In this document: one piece after another, positions 46,301-61,283 of the stretch | Numbering within the stretch: the first letter of the stretch is position 1 | How the letters are laid out: each line of letters opens with the position of its first letter | Program-made: the position numbers and the translations under genes | The notes under the pieces: model-generated | What the model saw: only the letters and a program-made list of their open reading frames with translations | The model's database searches: none | What the model was told of the DNA's origin: nothing | DNA from: Cliona cf. orientalis | Taxonomy: Eukaryota > Porifera > Demospongiae > Clionaida > Clionaidae | Assembly (NCBI GenBank): GCA_963930775.1 | Contig: OZ005696.1 | Coordinates: 5,332,001-5,396,000, forward strand | Length of the DNA stretch: 64,000 nt | Reading direction: 5' to 3'

Positions 46301-46844
46301 GCTCATCCAGACTGTGATGTTGATGAACGAGCTGGACACAATCGTCATGACAGCGCAAGCAGAGAGGGGCATTGGATGCAAGACAGCTGTCCCTGGAATG
46401 CCCGGCATCCCTATAGTGTTCTGTGGAGACTTGAACTCTCTCCCTGACTCGAGTGTGGTGCAGTATCTGATCAACGGGCGAGTACCGATTGACCATCCTG
46501 ATCTACAGAACCATGGCTACGAGGGTTTCCTGGCGAGATTCAGTGCATCGGTGAGACCGGGTATGCGCTCTCCACTCGGCAAACCAGAGCTGATACACCA
46601 GTTCAACTTGAAGCACGCATACAGCAGCATTCCCATGCAGTTTACCAACTACACTTACGATTTCAAGGGAGTCATTGACTACATTCTCTACAGTGCTGAC
46701 TTTTTCAACCCGATTGGTCTGCTGGGCCCCACCAGCTCAGACTGGTTGAAACAGTGCAAGATTATCGGCTGTCCCAATCCCCATTTCCCTTCGGACCACT
46801 TCCCCCTGCTCTGCGAGTTTGAGCTCTACCCCACCCAGCACTAG
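42678..46844 (+). CDS. CNOT6: CCR4-NOT deadenylase catalytic subunit, 6 coding exons, 541 aa
   Basis: Exons: 42678-42881, 43323-43499, 44416-44584, 44725-44882, 45327-45481, 46082-46844; total 542 codons. The protein shows YTIMS near the N-terminus as in CNOT6/6L, three to four leucine-rich repeats (LDLSGNKLRSLPSELG, LLLNNNALRSLPYELG) that dock on the NOT1 complex, and an EEP nuclease domain from VMSYNVLCDKYATRQMYGYCP. Catalytic motifs are LQEVET, NAHIHWDPE, GDLNSLPDS and PSDHFPL. It shortens mRNA poly(A) tails in the cytoplasm. Length matches human CNOT6 (about 557 aa). ATG 42678 is first in frame; ATG 42693 has a better context (AAAATGG) and would give 536 aa. Confidence 0.95.
42934..43020. 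repeat. C run and CA microsatellite in CNOT6 intron
   Basis: A run of C (42934-42957) is followed by two blocks of (CA)n. Another simple tract, (TC)n, forms the polypyrimidine stretch before the exon at 43323. Confidence 0.8.
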
Positions 46845-48097
46845 GCTGTGGATCATTTATCTTTTGTGGCACTCCTTTTTGGTTTATCTGCATTGTATGC
46901 ATTCATATTATAGGGTGGGTGCTATTCTAAACAGTGCCCACCAGATTCTAATTAAAGCACATCACATTCTTTCACATGCAAGAAATAAAAGGCGCCTAGA
47001 ACCACCAGTGATAAATTGTCACATTTTGTATTTTAGTTATATATTGCAGTTTTTTTCATCACCATACATGTATAGTATACAGTTATAATAGTATATGTGA
47101 ACATATCAAATAAAAAGGAAACTTAAAGCACAGTTTCAATTTAAGAAAATCAAGAGTTATTGTTAAAGGACCATTTCTGTTTATTGCCTCAATATCCACT
47201 TGCATGCTTCTACAAATTATTGTGAGTATGCTTGTACCAGAGTAGCTATTACCCACAAATACAGAGTAAATCCACTACACATAGAGTACATTGCATGGTA
47301 CATAATAATGTTTGAAGCTACACACTACAAACTACTACTTTAGTACTATAATAATGTAGTTGTGAGTGTACTTGTACCAGACCAGTGTAGCTTTAGACAT
47401 GCATAAACACTCTGCAGAGAGCTGTAACAGTACATTACATGCTACATGCACAAACAAAACAATTCCAAACAGTCCCTTTTCTCACAACTGCATGGTCAAA
47501 TAATATTATAATCATGCCAGGTATATATTATGCCTAAAGTTTCCTTTTTACTTGATGCATTCACATATATAATCTATAGTACTTGCATCAAGACACAAGT
47601 GAAAACTTTCATGTTCTGACACAAAATCTTAACTCGGTACACATCATGATATCATGGCTAAGCCTCCTGTGTTAGCACTCACACTAAGTCTTATAATTAG
47701 GTGCTTTAACATGCGACATAAAAATATTAAATTACAGTATGTGTACACGTCTCACTATTTCAGCCTGCCATGATGCATGTGTGCACCTACAAACATAACG
47801 CACATGGAAGCAGCTACTACAAAATCTGGCATATTATATAGTACACATGCACTTATTACACCCTGGGATACTGATATGATAATGTTGTATGGTGGTTATG
47901 TTGGTATGCATCCTGCATATCCAAGCATAGATGTATGCTGCGCATGTAGTACACATGTAACTTTAACACAGACAACGTCATGTAGAAAATTGGTACGTGT
48001 ACATAGACTACTGGACACGATTAAAAAGAAATAACACTGAACATAATGATAATGTTTCCTTGTTATAGTGCACTGTGAGTTAGAGCTGGGTTACTGC
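46845..48097. other. Convergent 3' flanks of CNOT6 and TMEM222
   Basis: AAATAAAAGG near 46983 and AAATAAAAAGG near 47108 are candidate polyadenylation signals for CNOT6. The rest is AT-rich unique sequence with no frame worth calling. Confidence 0.5.
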
Positions 48098-50495
48098 TCA
48101 CTTGGAGTGAGTGACAGCCACGGCAATGACTGTGATGGTTATTGCCAGGAGGGACAGGATGATGAACGGAAGCCATGTCTTCAAGAAACCACCAACCCTG
48201 CATCACAACAGAGAAGAGAATCAATGAAAATCACCAGGGGAGGTTGGACTTGATCATGTGTGCACAAAAAGTGGGTGTGTTGCATGTACCTCCAGTGAGG
48301 GCTGGGATTGTAGATTAACCAAACTAGGAAAGACTTAGTCCTTATTAACTTTGGGAAAAAAATCATAAAAGACTTTCATAGAGCAAGTTCCAACCATCTT
48401 TTAAGTTTTTAATGTAATTGCCTTACCCAGTGAACTTTCCCTTGAAGACCATGAGGAATCCCAGCTTGTACATATTCCAGGAGGAGGAGCCACCATAACG
48501 CATCAGGTTCAGCGACCGAGCAACGTGAGAGTGACAGTTATCACAGAACAAATTATGCTGCATACAGAGGCATAGAGTGTAAATACAATTGTTCATGAGC
48601 ATGCATGTATGCATTAGTTCACAACACAAAATGTGGGTAAGAGCATAATGACTCCCCAAGAAAAGGAGGATAGAATTCTAGTAGCTGCATCTGCAATGAC
48701 TGACCATGCGGTGGCTGTATTCCTCAGAGGCCTGGTGGACAGCACTGTCCCAGGCTGAGGACTCTGCCTTCGACGGACACAGCCGCCAGTACCTACAGTG
48801 TACATGTATGTGGAGGAGTAAAGGATAACCAACATGTAGTGGTGAGAAGCAAGGGCTTATAGAGGTAGCTCAACATGCCATTGATACAAGTACATTATGA
48901 GTACTCACATCGTAGGATTTCCAAATCCCATGTTGTCCTCCTGAAGGGTATAATATACATGTATCATAAATACCAATCTGGCATTATTTTACACAACAAT
49001 GGAAACTACTTGATTTAGGGATTAGTGAAATTCCAGATTGTGTACATGTACAAGTATATATGTACTGTAGGAGCATTCAAGCTGTCCCAGCTATGAGCTT
49101 GTCACTGGGGCAATGCGCAGAGTATACTCCGATCCCTTGCTATACCATTGACTGGCTAGTGCTCAGAGGCAGACAGTCAGAGAACTGACCAAGCACAGCC
49201 ACCAGCCAACGGATATTCACAAGTATCAAGATCAATGCATACATACATTTACATGTGTACATGCAAAGTCACACAAATTCTTAATGCATACATACATGTA
49301 CATGTGTCAAAGTCACACAAATTTGTACTACTTCTAGCAAGCTCTTCTAGTGCTCTTATTCTAAACACATTCTTGATTGACTCAAGTTATCTCCCCAGTA
49401 GCAATTTACTTTTCTGTGGTTATGAGGTAATTGTGGTGTAACCTATGATGAAATTATGACGAAATTATGATGAAATTATGATGCAACCTATGAGGTAACT
49501 ATGAGAAAATCCAGAGCCTCGCTGGAGCCTTTCTGGGACTTGAAAATCAGTAAATATGTAGAGTATCTTACGCGTGTATCCAGCGAATACATTACAAGCT
49601 GAGTGCTACTTTCTCTGAGAAGTACTGTTGGTTGAACTTCACGTGTTTTCTTGGCTTACGTAATGCCGTGGATAAATAAAGCTAGCCTTGCGCTATATAT
49701 AGCACGCATTATTGTCACAAGGGGCTGGCCCGCACGCATACACGCGCGACTGCAGCAGCGTGACCAACCTGAAGTTCGGAAGGAATACTGTGCTGTCGAG
49801 TTCGTCTCTGTGATTGAAGCATCGAAACTTGTCGCTATCAAGGTTAAGAGTCGATCTTAGACGCCATCTCCATGATTTCTGGGGCCAGCATCGATCGATG
49901 TGTAACGCATTCTATTGACGACCTTTTACCACATGCACCATTACACTGTGCAGCTACTGGGGAGATGGTCAAGTGTTCATAATAATAATATTATATTATC
50001 TATCCAAAGTCTCCAGAACACCCTGCCATAAAGAATAGTGTTCTCCCAAATATCAAATCACATCTCAAAACCTATCGGCAACTGCCTTTGACCCTCATGT
50101 GCATATGTCGGTGCCTTAAGTATAATTAAATTTTATTGATCTTTGAAAGTTTCATCCTAAACACTATCAAACTGAGTAAATGTAACACCACACATGTATG
50201 CAACATATCTTACGGAAACAAAGTACGGTCCAGCAAAGTCACGGATGATTCCAGCACTGGTGCAGATACCCATATGACCAATGAACGGAATAAACCACCT
50301 GAAACAGGAACAATAGTCGATCATGAGCAATCAAACAAAGCCTATTAAAGATATCGCTTATTCTCTCTCTCTCCTTCCTTACGTAATCAGAGGTAGCGGT
50401 GTCCACACTATACAGTATGGGTATCTGTTCCTAGCAACGTCAATCGGCTTCTCTACGTCCATCTTTCTGCTGCCCATCTCCTCGTCCACGTCCAT
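48098..50495 (-). CDS. TMEM222: TMEM222 homologue, 6 exons, 182 aa
   Basis: Exons: 50383-50495, 50214-50298, 48909-48940, 48705-48792, 48427-48557, 48098-48197; total 183 codons. Motifs are those of the DUF778/TMEM222 family: YPYCIVWTPLPLITWFIPF, GHMGICTS, GIIRDFAGPYFV, then WD-AVHQASEEYSHRMHNLFCDN, CHSHVARSLNLMRYGGSSSW and C-terminal GFLKTWLPFIILSLLAI. Conserved His and Cys residues (CDNCHSH) are intact. A membrane segment near residues 24-45 and a C-terminal hydrophobic helix imply a membrane protein; biochemical function is unknown in any animal as far as I know. Its start is 135 bp from the spermidine synthase ATG. Confidence 0.95.
49395..49975 (+). repeat. CCCAGTAGC-family MITE in TMEM222 intron 2
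   Basis: Begins CCCCAGTAGCAATTTACTTT and ends CAGCTACTGGGGAGATGGTCAAG, giving inverted CCCCAGTAGC termini. Includes tandem GATGAAATTATGA units near 49447-49485 and the shared core GTATCCAGCGAATACATTAC. It is the most complete copy in the window. Confidence 0.75.
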
Positions 50496-50630
50496 GCGTA
50501 GTGCAAAAACAAAAACTAAGAAAAGTTAACCCTTTGATTTCCTGTAATGTCGTGAGAGATGGGTTATAGGCCTGAAATCACAGACCCCACCCACTGACTC
50601 CACGTGTAGCAAGACAGCTAGCTAGATAGT
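50496..50630. promoter_or_regulatory. 135-bp bidirectional promoter region TMEM222 / spermidine synthase
   Basis: The ATG codons of the two divergent housekeeping genes are 135 bp apart, so the core promoters must be shared or abutting. No TATA box is evident. Confidence 0.55.
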
Positions 50631-53513
<2,883 letters not shown>

Positions 53514-54049
53514 GGTACTTGGTATTGTTACTATGACGTAGATAAGATCTAGATGCTAAGAGCTAGGGGTATGCATGGGGACTCATTATACTGCTATAGC
53601 TGATGACTATTATTATTAATTTTTGATAAATGCAATGGTCATGTTTCTCCCATGTAGGCACTCGGAGTCTGATCGAACCACCAATCATCTTGTATGTAGT
53701 GATGTACAATTATATGACATTGTATATAATATTATGACATTGTATGTATTATCATGTCATGACCACACCATGTGAAGCATAATAATATGTAAATGAGCCA
53801 GTCTTGTAGTTGCACAATGTCTTACATGATCATTAATACATGTACCAATGACACCATACAGACCCAATAATAATATTATAGATCAAGTTTTGTGCAAAAA
53901 AAAGGTTAAAACCATGGCAAACAATATTGTCAGGAAAGGCACAGTTATACACTTAAAAAATAATTAAGGAATCGATCATAGAGTAACATCAACGATAGCT
54001 ATGTGTACATAATACATCTTTTGTGTTCAACAAGTTCACTCGATACCTC
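53514..54049. other. Convergent spacer between spermidine synthase and R-SNARE
   Basis: AT-rich 3' flanks containing repeated ATATTATGACATTGTATGTA-like words near 53715-53760. No gene seen. Confidence 0.5.
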
Positions 54050-57000
54050 TTAATTTCTGTTCCGGTTTGAAAGAACTGCCGCCACAATTATAACTAAAGG
54101 CAGGAAAGAGATGATGACATGAAAGGTCATTAATAAATTAAGGCTATAATAATGTAGCTGTGATCAATAAGTCAGTGCTATAATACTCAGAAGAATTATT
54201 TGGTTAAGGTTACGGGATAGTGTTCCGCCCACGCATGGTCAAAGTTCACATGAATAATAAAAGAGACAGTTGTATTCCAGTTTTTGTCCACGTACTTTGC
54301 ACAGTCAAGGCACAGGTAAGTATATAGCTCTCCTGATGTCTGCCCCATGGTCCACAAAAACAAAAAGCAAACCTGCCACCATCTGTCTGCAAGTGCGGGT
54401 AGGTATTGCAATTTTCTGTGTCAGTTTATGCCAAGGTAAACAGCCTCTATGTAATGGCGTACAAACGAAACAATAGCTTACGAGTCTCTACAGGGCCAAG
54501 TATAGTGTTTGAACTCTGTCGAGTTACACGAACAGAAAGCAAACAAAACCTTACTGCTCAGCTGCCATGTGACTCGCTTAATGGTGGTCCTCCAGGACAA
54601 AACCTTGTCTGACGACTCACCATCTTAGAGTTTTCGAAAAAGCGCTATACTTGGCCCTGCTCCGATCGATAGACTATCGTGAACGACAGCAAAGTCAGTT
54701 CGTTCGAGTCTCTGGTCTTCAAAAGTTGATGCAGAAATTAGGACTTTGTTTACATCTGGAAATGGTCGATGTTCGTTCGGATTTCCGACTAAACCGCATT
54801 AAACATACGTGAATTGTGTCTGTGCGCAATCATTTATAAATTGTGCGTCGAATACTATCCCGTAAGCTTAAAGTGTTGGCAGTATGGATTGTATGAGTGT
54901 GCAGTTGTATACATGTACGTGTACATGAAACCACTGAACATGCACACATGTACAGAAGTATGACATTGTGCCCTGTAGCTCTATAACATTGATTCACTTA
55001 CTTATGATGACAATGACAATCACGAGGATTATGACTATCAGGATAATCCACAGCTTCACATTCTGCCACCAGAGCTTGCGCTTGAGGCGGGTGGCTGTGC
55101 GCTGAAACATATCAGCATTCTGGTTGAGGTAGTCTGTTAGCAAGAGGAGAAAGAGGGAGAGAGAGAACATACACACAGTCATGTATATGTATGGCCTAAT
55201 ACCATGTAGCGAAATTTTTGAGGGAGAAAACCTTCATGAATTTCACAATTTTACAGCCAGCCATCCGCAAAAATTTTTATCATGAAATTTCAGGCATACA
55301 TATGTACATCCATCCATCCATACATACATTCTTCGCAAAATACTTCCATCTGACAGTGGCGTATCTAGCATGGAGCTCAGGGTGCTGGAGCACCCCCCTC
55401 AGCTCTGGCACAACAGCCAGCTCAGTACCTCAGCACAAATATTATTGTCAATGATAATCGATAACTGGCAGCTCCTACCAACAATAAACTTACTGGCCTC
55501 TAAAATTCGCTCTTCAAACAGCGTTTTCTCATCGTCACTAGGCCTAAAACAGCCTTCTTTGTCAGCCAGCTATCTTCAAAAACGCATAAATGAGGGGCAT
55601 GGTCAACGGTTTGGGGGCGTGGCCAATTTTTTGCGCGCACGATCGACATAGCACCTCCCTCCTTCAAATCCTGGATACGCCACTGTCTGATAGATACGTG
55701 AAATTTTTCTCTCTTGAAAATTTCTTGTGATATGGTACACACCCAGAATACAAATGCAACCAACCTGCTCTCTCTCCAAGGTCATCCAGTTTGTCTCCTC
55801 TCTGAGTGACTTTCTCAATGTTGGACACCATCACTCCCTTCACCTGCACAGTACGAAAATATGATGTATGAAGTAGGACCACAAGTTACTGTAGTGGCTA
55901 CACCTCGGTGCATATTTATACATATTACATAGGCGTGCCCAAGTGGGCACTAGAACAGCTTCCCTGTATGAGATTCAGAGATTAGCTATAATATACTGTG
56001 AATCAAAAACTATGTGTACTCGTTTCTTGAGGTCCATTTTGATGGATTCACATAATATTTTTTCACCTATGTAATTGTAACACCATAGTCAAGCAATCTA
56101 GTCAACAGTACATTATGTTTTTTATAATGCTCATATCTCTACTGATACAGCATACAGGCACATGCAGTGTACATGTATTTGTATATCACATGGGTACATT
56201 CCACATTATATGTATCCATTAAGGTTACGGGATAGTGTTCGACGCGCAATTTATAAATGATTGCGCATGGACACAATTCATGTATGTTTTAATGCGGTTT
56301 AGTCGGGAACGCGAACGAACGTCGACCATTTTTCAGATGCAAACAAAGTCCAAGTTCCTGCGTCAAATTTTGAAGACTAGAGACTCGAACGAACTGACTT
56401 CGCTGTTGTTCACGCTAGTCCATCGATCGGAGCAGGGCCAGGTATAGCGCTTTTTCGAAAACTCTAGGATGGTGAGTTGTCAGACAAGGTTTTGTCCTGG
56501 AGGGCCGCCATTAAGCGAGTCACATGGCAGCTGAGCAGTAAGTTTTTATGTTCGCTTTCTGTTCGTGTAACTCGATAGAGTTCAAACGCTATACCTGGCC
56601 TGTAGAGGCTCGTAAGCTATCGTTTCGTTTGTATATCATTACATAGAGGCTGTTTACCTTGGCAAAAACTGACGCAGGAAATTGCAAAACTTACCTGCGC
56701 TTGCAGACAGACAGTGGCAGGTTTGCTTTTCGTTTTTGTGGACCATGGGGCAGGCATCAGGAGAGCTACTTACCTGTGCCTTGACTGTGCAAAGAACGTG
56801 GACAAAAACTGGAATATAACTGTCTCATTTATTATTCATGTTAACTTTGACCATGCGTGGGCGGAACACTATCCCGTAACCTTAATGCATGTATAATTAA
56901 TTTTACTGATGCCAAAAGGAGAGGATTATGTTGCCAGAGCTTTATGTTGGCTTTGTTGCTAGCAATATGCACACTGCCATGCCAGACTCTACAGTGTAGG

Positions 57001-59145
57001 TGTGCTACAATACTATAGTATGTACATGTACATTGCATCCGAACTACACACAAAGCACTTTTTGACAATTACACAATATCATGGTTTGAGAAGTGGATTG
57101 AAAGGGGTGGACCATCTCAATAGGGAGTATGCAACCTGTACACACAACACAGTCACATAACTGCAAGTTGGTAAACCATAGCTCAAATCAGAACCAAGCA
57201 ATTGTCAGATGATGGTCACATACTAGCCTGGATGCTGAGACAGCATGCAGTAGACGAGAGATGCCTACACGTGAAAGGAATGCTACGGTTGGACAGACAC
57301 ACACACACTGGGTATTCCTTGAGAGCCAAGGAAATCCCATCATCCTCTCATAACAGTGTCCTCCATGAATCTTCCTACGGCATGATGGAGGGGTGTGTTT
57401 TGGGAGAGTAACCACATCAAAGGTTTCATACTTCATTACTTGCTGAATGCTATTAATGTGAGCACTTACAGTACATGTATGCTGGGGAGATCACTGTCCC
57501 CAGTCTGATCTGGTTAGTGATCTATGTGATCATCCATGACCACTCCATCTGTATTTTCAACTAATATGATATACATGTACACCGGTATGCTGGAGAGGGA
57601 TCAATTTCAAAGCACACTTTCTGATTAGGTGAGATACAGTAATAATTCCTGTCTCCCATGGGACAGAATGTGCCAAGCAGGGCTCCGATAGCTAGACGAA
57701 CATTCCCTCCCCAAGTAGGGGTATTCCCACCGATAACAGAGACACCCAGACTCTGGTAGTGTAAACTGAGAGTCTGCTTCATGTTAGCTATGTGTAAACT
57801 GCAGTTTAGGGGAACATAATATTACTAGAAAGATGATAATCATCATGCGGGGCGAGCCTTCGCTCATGCAGTGAAATTTGCTATAACATTGATGTTCTCA
57901 AGGAGACGAAAGTTGTATCTCATTATTAACATTGTAAAATGACATTTCGTATATATATTTATGTGATTGATATTTAACTCTTTGATATTTCTATGACTTT
58001 TAATATTGATGATTAAAAATTTTAAAGCGCGCTAGCTACAACATCAAAGTTGCATGATTCTATTTAAAGCACAGTCTTCATAAGTAGCCGAGTTAGTTCC
58101 ATAGTCAAGCATTAATTACTTAAAGTTGGCTTAGACCGTACCTTCTCCTTCTCTTCTTACATTGCAGGTTGGAACAGCACACTCACGATCACAGATGCTT
58201 CAGACTTGTCGACTACGCACACTGTACGTACGCGTATATGTACGTATAATTTAATACATGTATGTACAATGTCAGCATTATGACCATCTTTACCTAGTAC
58301 CTGTACGTAATGACCATCTTTACCGATTGACATCATGACCATACGCGCATGCGTGATAAGCACGTGGACGACGTATCGCTACATACATACATACATACAT
58401 AGGTACAGCGAATTTGCCATATGTTACTCTTGCATTCGGGGCTCGCTCAGGCTCGCCCCGAATTATACATGTAAGTGCTGCTGGGCAATCAACCATTGGT
58501 TAAGCTCTGATAATCCACCACAGGAAACTGGAATCACAGCGCTTAAGTTGTGAATAATACGTTAAACTAGGGAGGCACCAAGTGCAATCTTCACTCGGTG
58601 TGTAATCTCAAATCGTTCCCCAAATCCCACACATGCATTGTATTTTATGCACATCAATTCTCACAGTTGATAGTGTGTAAAAAGATAAACAAAATATTTT
58701 ATTATTATGACATTTCTAGAATGTATTGGTACTGATCATGGTCTAAAAGTCAGGCCACACACTGGTGACCCAATGTATCACGTTTAGTCGTCAGGCATCG
58801 AGGTGTAGTACTGATGCGGAAGCACCTCATCATCACCACCACTAAAACTTCGACACCGACATACCTTGCTTTGCTCAGAATAATATAAATTACTACAAGA
58901 AGCTTCCCCCACTCTACATGATTGCAGCAAATGTACTGTATGGTGCTGTGTGTGCACCTGTAGACAATGGCAGGAAGACAACGCACACAGGGCCTGGATG
59001 GTACTGTAAGCCCTTGATAGTACTCAGACATAAACAGACACCATTTCAATTCACTGGTACCCTAACACGGACTTTCCCACACAAAACACGTGTACACAAG
59101 GCACCTAACAGTTGGTATACCACTAGTTGCTAGGTGAGGCAACGC

Positions 59146-59183
<38 letters not shown>

Positions 59184-59471
59184 AGAATCACAACCTCAGT
59201 ACATGTGCACACAACATACAGAACACTATTATAATATTATTATACACATGCACACACATCCTATGGTGCTACAATATATAAGCAACACCCATATTATTAT
59301 TGTGTCACACAAACTTAATTTGCATAATCCAGACAATGGAATACTTCCGCTCCCCATGCTTGGAGTGGGGAGGGGGGGAGGGTTAGATATTCTCACCTCA
59401 TCCACTTGCCCACGGAGTTGGTTTATCCGTGATGTCTCACCGGGTTCACTGGCACCATACGACCTACGCAT
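54050..59471 (-). CDS. VAMP/synaptobrevin-type R-SNARE, 4 exons, 109 aa (97 aa alternative)
   Basis: Exons: 59397-59471, 55765-55843, 55002-55133, 54050-54093; total 110 codons. The short N-terminus leads into a v-SNARE motif starting at LRGQVDEVKGVMVSNIEKV, with the zero-layer Arg in VTQRGDKLDDL, then the juxtamembrane LKRKLWWQNVKLW and a C-terminal membrane anchor. It has no longin domain, so it belongs with VAMP1-4/8 rather than VAMP7. It drives vesicle fusion. The last exon uses ATAA|GTAAGT and CCTTTAG, adding IIIVAAVLSNRNRN; if unspliced, the frame ends at TGA 54994-54996 (97 aa, ending IISK). Both forms keep the anchor. Start ATG 59471 is chosen as the first in the exon. Confidence 0.88.
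54204..54871 (+). repeat. 668-bp TTAA-flanked inverted-repeat element, copy 1
   Basis: The element is bounded by TTAA on both sides with ends GGTTACGGGATAGTGTTC and GAATACTATCCCGTAAGC. TTAA duplication with short inverted ends is the hallmark of piggyBac-like elements. It has no transposase frame. If the four-exon R-SNARE model is right, it lies in the last intron. Confidence 0.8.
55354..55685. repeat. 332-bp MITE with CAGTGGCGTATC ends
   Basis: Left CAGTGGCGTATCTAG and right CTGGATACGCCACTG are inverted. TCTGA occurs on both flanks and may be part of a target duplication. Located in intron 2 of the R-SNARE gene. Ends of this type occur in hAT-like MITEs; the family is tentative. Confidence 0.75.
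56219..56885 (-). repeat. 667-bp TTAA-flanked element, copy 2 (inverted relative to copy 1)
   Basis: Starts TTAAGGTTACGGGATAGTGTTC and ends with the near-perfect reverse complement before TTAA. The whole length aligns with the reverse complement of 54204-54871 with modest divergence, so both derive from the same family and jumped fairly recently. Located in intron 1 of the R-SNARE gene. Confidence 0.85.
57561..57782 (-). CDS. Unidentified exon-like frame inside R-SNARE intron 1
   Basis: A 73-residue minus-strand frame reads MKQTLSLHYQSLGVSVIGG..., then GGNVRLAIGALLGTFCPMGD and NYYCISPNQKVCFEIDPSPA, followed by a possible donor CCG|GTGTAC. A possible acceptor TTTACACATAG lies 5 bp upstream of the ATG. 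It has protein-like composition (Cys pairs, no low complexity) but I do not recognise a family. A second frame at about 57310-57436 might be a partner exon. It could be an exon of a nested gene, part of a decayed gene, or chance. Confidence 0.3.
   Translation of the reverse strand: MKQTLSLHYQSLGVSVIGGNTPTWGGNVRLAIGALLGTFCPMGDRNYYCISPNQKVCFEIDPSPAYRCTCISY
59149..59181. repeat. CA microsatellite
   Basis: Uninterrupted (CA)n of about 16 units in R-SNARE intron 1. A short (ATAC)n tract lies at about 58382-58400. Confidence 0.85.
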
Positions 59472-60295
59472 GCCAACAGTATAATACAAAACAGATCATG
59501 ATAATAATTATGCGAATGGTCAAGGGATTCTCTGTACAACACAATGCGATAAAACTAATGATGAAGACCCTATGTAAATCGCAAATATTTTGTGCTAAAA
59601 CTATTTCATGCACAAAACTTTGTCCCTAGCATACACCCAGTAAGGCGTTGCAATCATGATGTAGAGGCTGGAGGCTAGTAGTTGCTACCTCGAGAAATAC
59701 TTGACATTATGTTGGCCTTAGCACTGCTTAGGCATGTTTGATATGTTTGCCCTGCCTACTCAAAGTTTAGCCCTATTAATTAAGCACATAATATTTCTGT
59801 GCTGCCACGAGCTTTGAGCGCACGGATTTTACAACCAGCTGGTATTGGCACTGTGGAGTGTACCAGGGCAAATCAACACAACCACCATGAAAATTGCCAC
59901 CTTGGTGGCGTGCTATAAAGCAAAAACTAGTACATGTACAGATGAATAAGCAGCAGAGATCGAGAAGTGAGTGTCAATGATTGAGAGGCAGCTGTATGCA
60001 AGCTACAATACCATAAGCATAATAATATAGTATTTCATTGGTAATAATATTTTCATTCATGAAAATTTCCCAATCTATGGTACATTACTATAATACACAA
60101 TTGAAAACACAACCTACTATTATCTCATCGGAGAATAACCAAGAATTGTGTGCATAAAAGGGCAGTTAAGCCAATGAGCGGTGCCTCGTGCCAAAGATGT
60201 GGTAGTTGTTTCTTAGTTAGTAATAACTTTGGCACCTGCTAACAATACCGTACACCATACAGTGTCGTATACCCGGGTTATTCTCTCTCTCCCCC

Positions 60296-60450
60296 TCCCT
60301 CCCTCTACCTCCAAGGACTCTCCTACCCCCCCCTCTCTCCCCCCTTCCCCTCCCTGTCCTTCTCCCTCCCTCTTCCTCAGAGGACCCTCCTACCCACCCC
60401 CCCTCTCTCCCCCCTTGCCCTCCCTGTCCTTCTCCCTCCCACTCCCAATC
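60296..60450. repeat. CT-rich tract with tandem duplication
   Basis: Two imperfect copies of a unit containing CTCTCTCCCCCCTTSCCCTC and CCTGTCCTTCTCCCTCCC. It generates long low-complexity frames on both strands that are not genes. Confidence 0.8.
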
Positions 60451-61283
60451 CATCTTCGCTACAACCTTGTCTCTGAACTGGGTGGGTGCTGCAACATGGA
60501 TTACTGTCTGGAAAAACCATTGCTTTGTCGTGCTGATTGGTAAAATTGTAGCTAATTTGTCAGTCTGTGTTTTCTTCAATGGAATGAGCACACTTCTACA
60601 CGACACTCACAGGATTACACATGCAACCTTTTGCTAGCACCTATGGTCATCTGGAGATAAAGCTTGACCTCATACACACTTGGCCGTTGGTGATGTGGGA
60701 TCGGGAGAAACAAAAATGTTGGCAATTGCACACCCGGATGGCTTTGCCAACAGTGCATGGTTAAGTTACATTATGCTTTCTGTGATACGTAAATAAATAA
60801 ATTTAATGTTGCATGAGGCTGGTCATATCGGTTGGTACGCTTCGTTCAGTGTCTGCAAATAAGCAACGTACACACTGAAAGCCTCAAGTTGGGATGGAGT
60901 ATATACATGTGTGTGTTTATCCTTTGTACTGGCTTGAATAGTGAAGATGTGATCAAGTACTGGTACATGATACATGATATCCTGTGCCCAGATATACTGC
61001 ACTGGAGAGCCATGGTGGTACTGCTAAGCCTCAGCTCATACTAAAACACCCAATATTGTGGATAAAAATGAGGTCCACCACTTCTGAGGCTTAGCATTAA
61101 TTGCCACATGCTAGCGTAATAGAGTCTAAGGTTGCTAGTCTAGGGTTTCAGGTTAATCTTTGCAATGCAGAAAATTTGGTGCCCTAGCCTTAACCAAATT
61201 GACAATTGGAGATTGAGACAATAGTAGTCCTGTCAGCCATACGCCAATACCACCCCTGACTTGCAGATATTGTGGCGTACCAA

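Noticed and set aside
58750-59133. Minus and plus frames of 99 and 71 codons in R-SNARE intron 1
   Set aside because: The two strands compete, composition is not protein-like and there are no consistent splice borders.
60217-60606. 129-codon minus-strand frame (and a 104-codon plus-strand frame)
   Set aside because: Both are produced by the CT/GA-rich tandem tract; the peptide is Gly/Glu/Arg low complexity with no splice logic.
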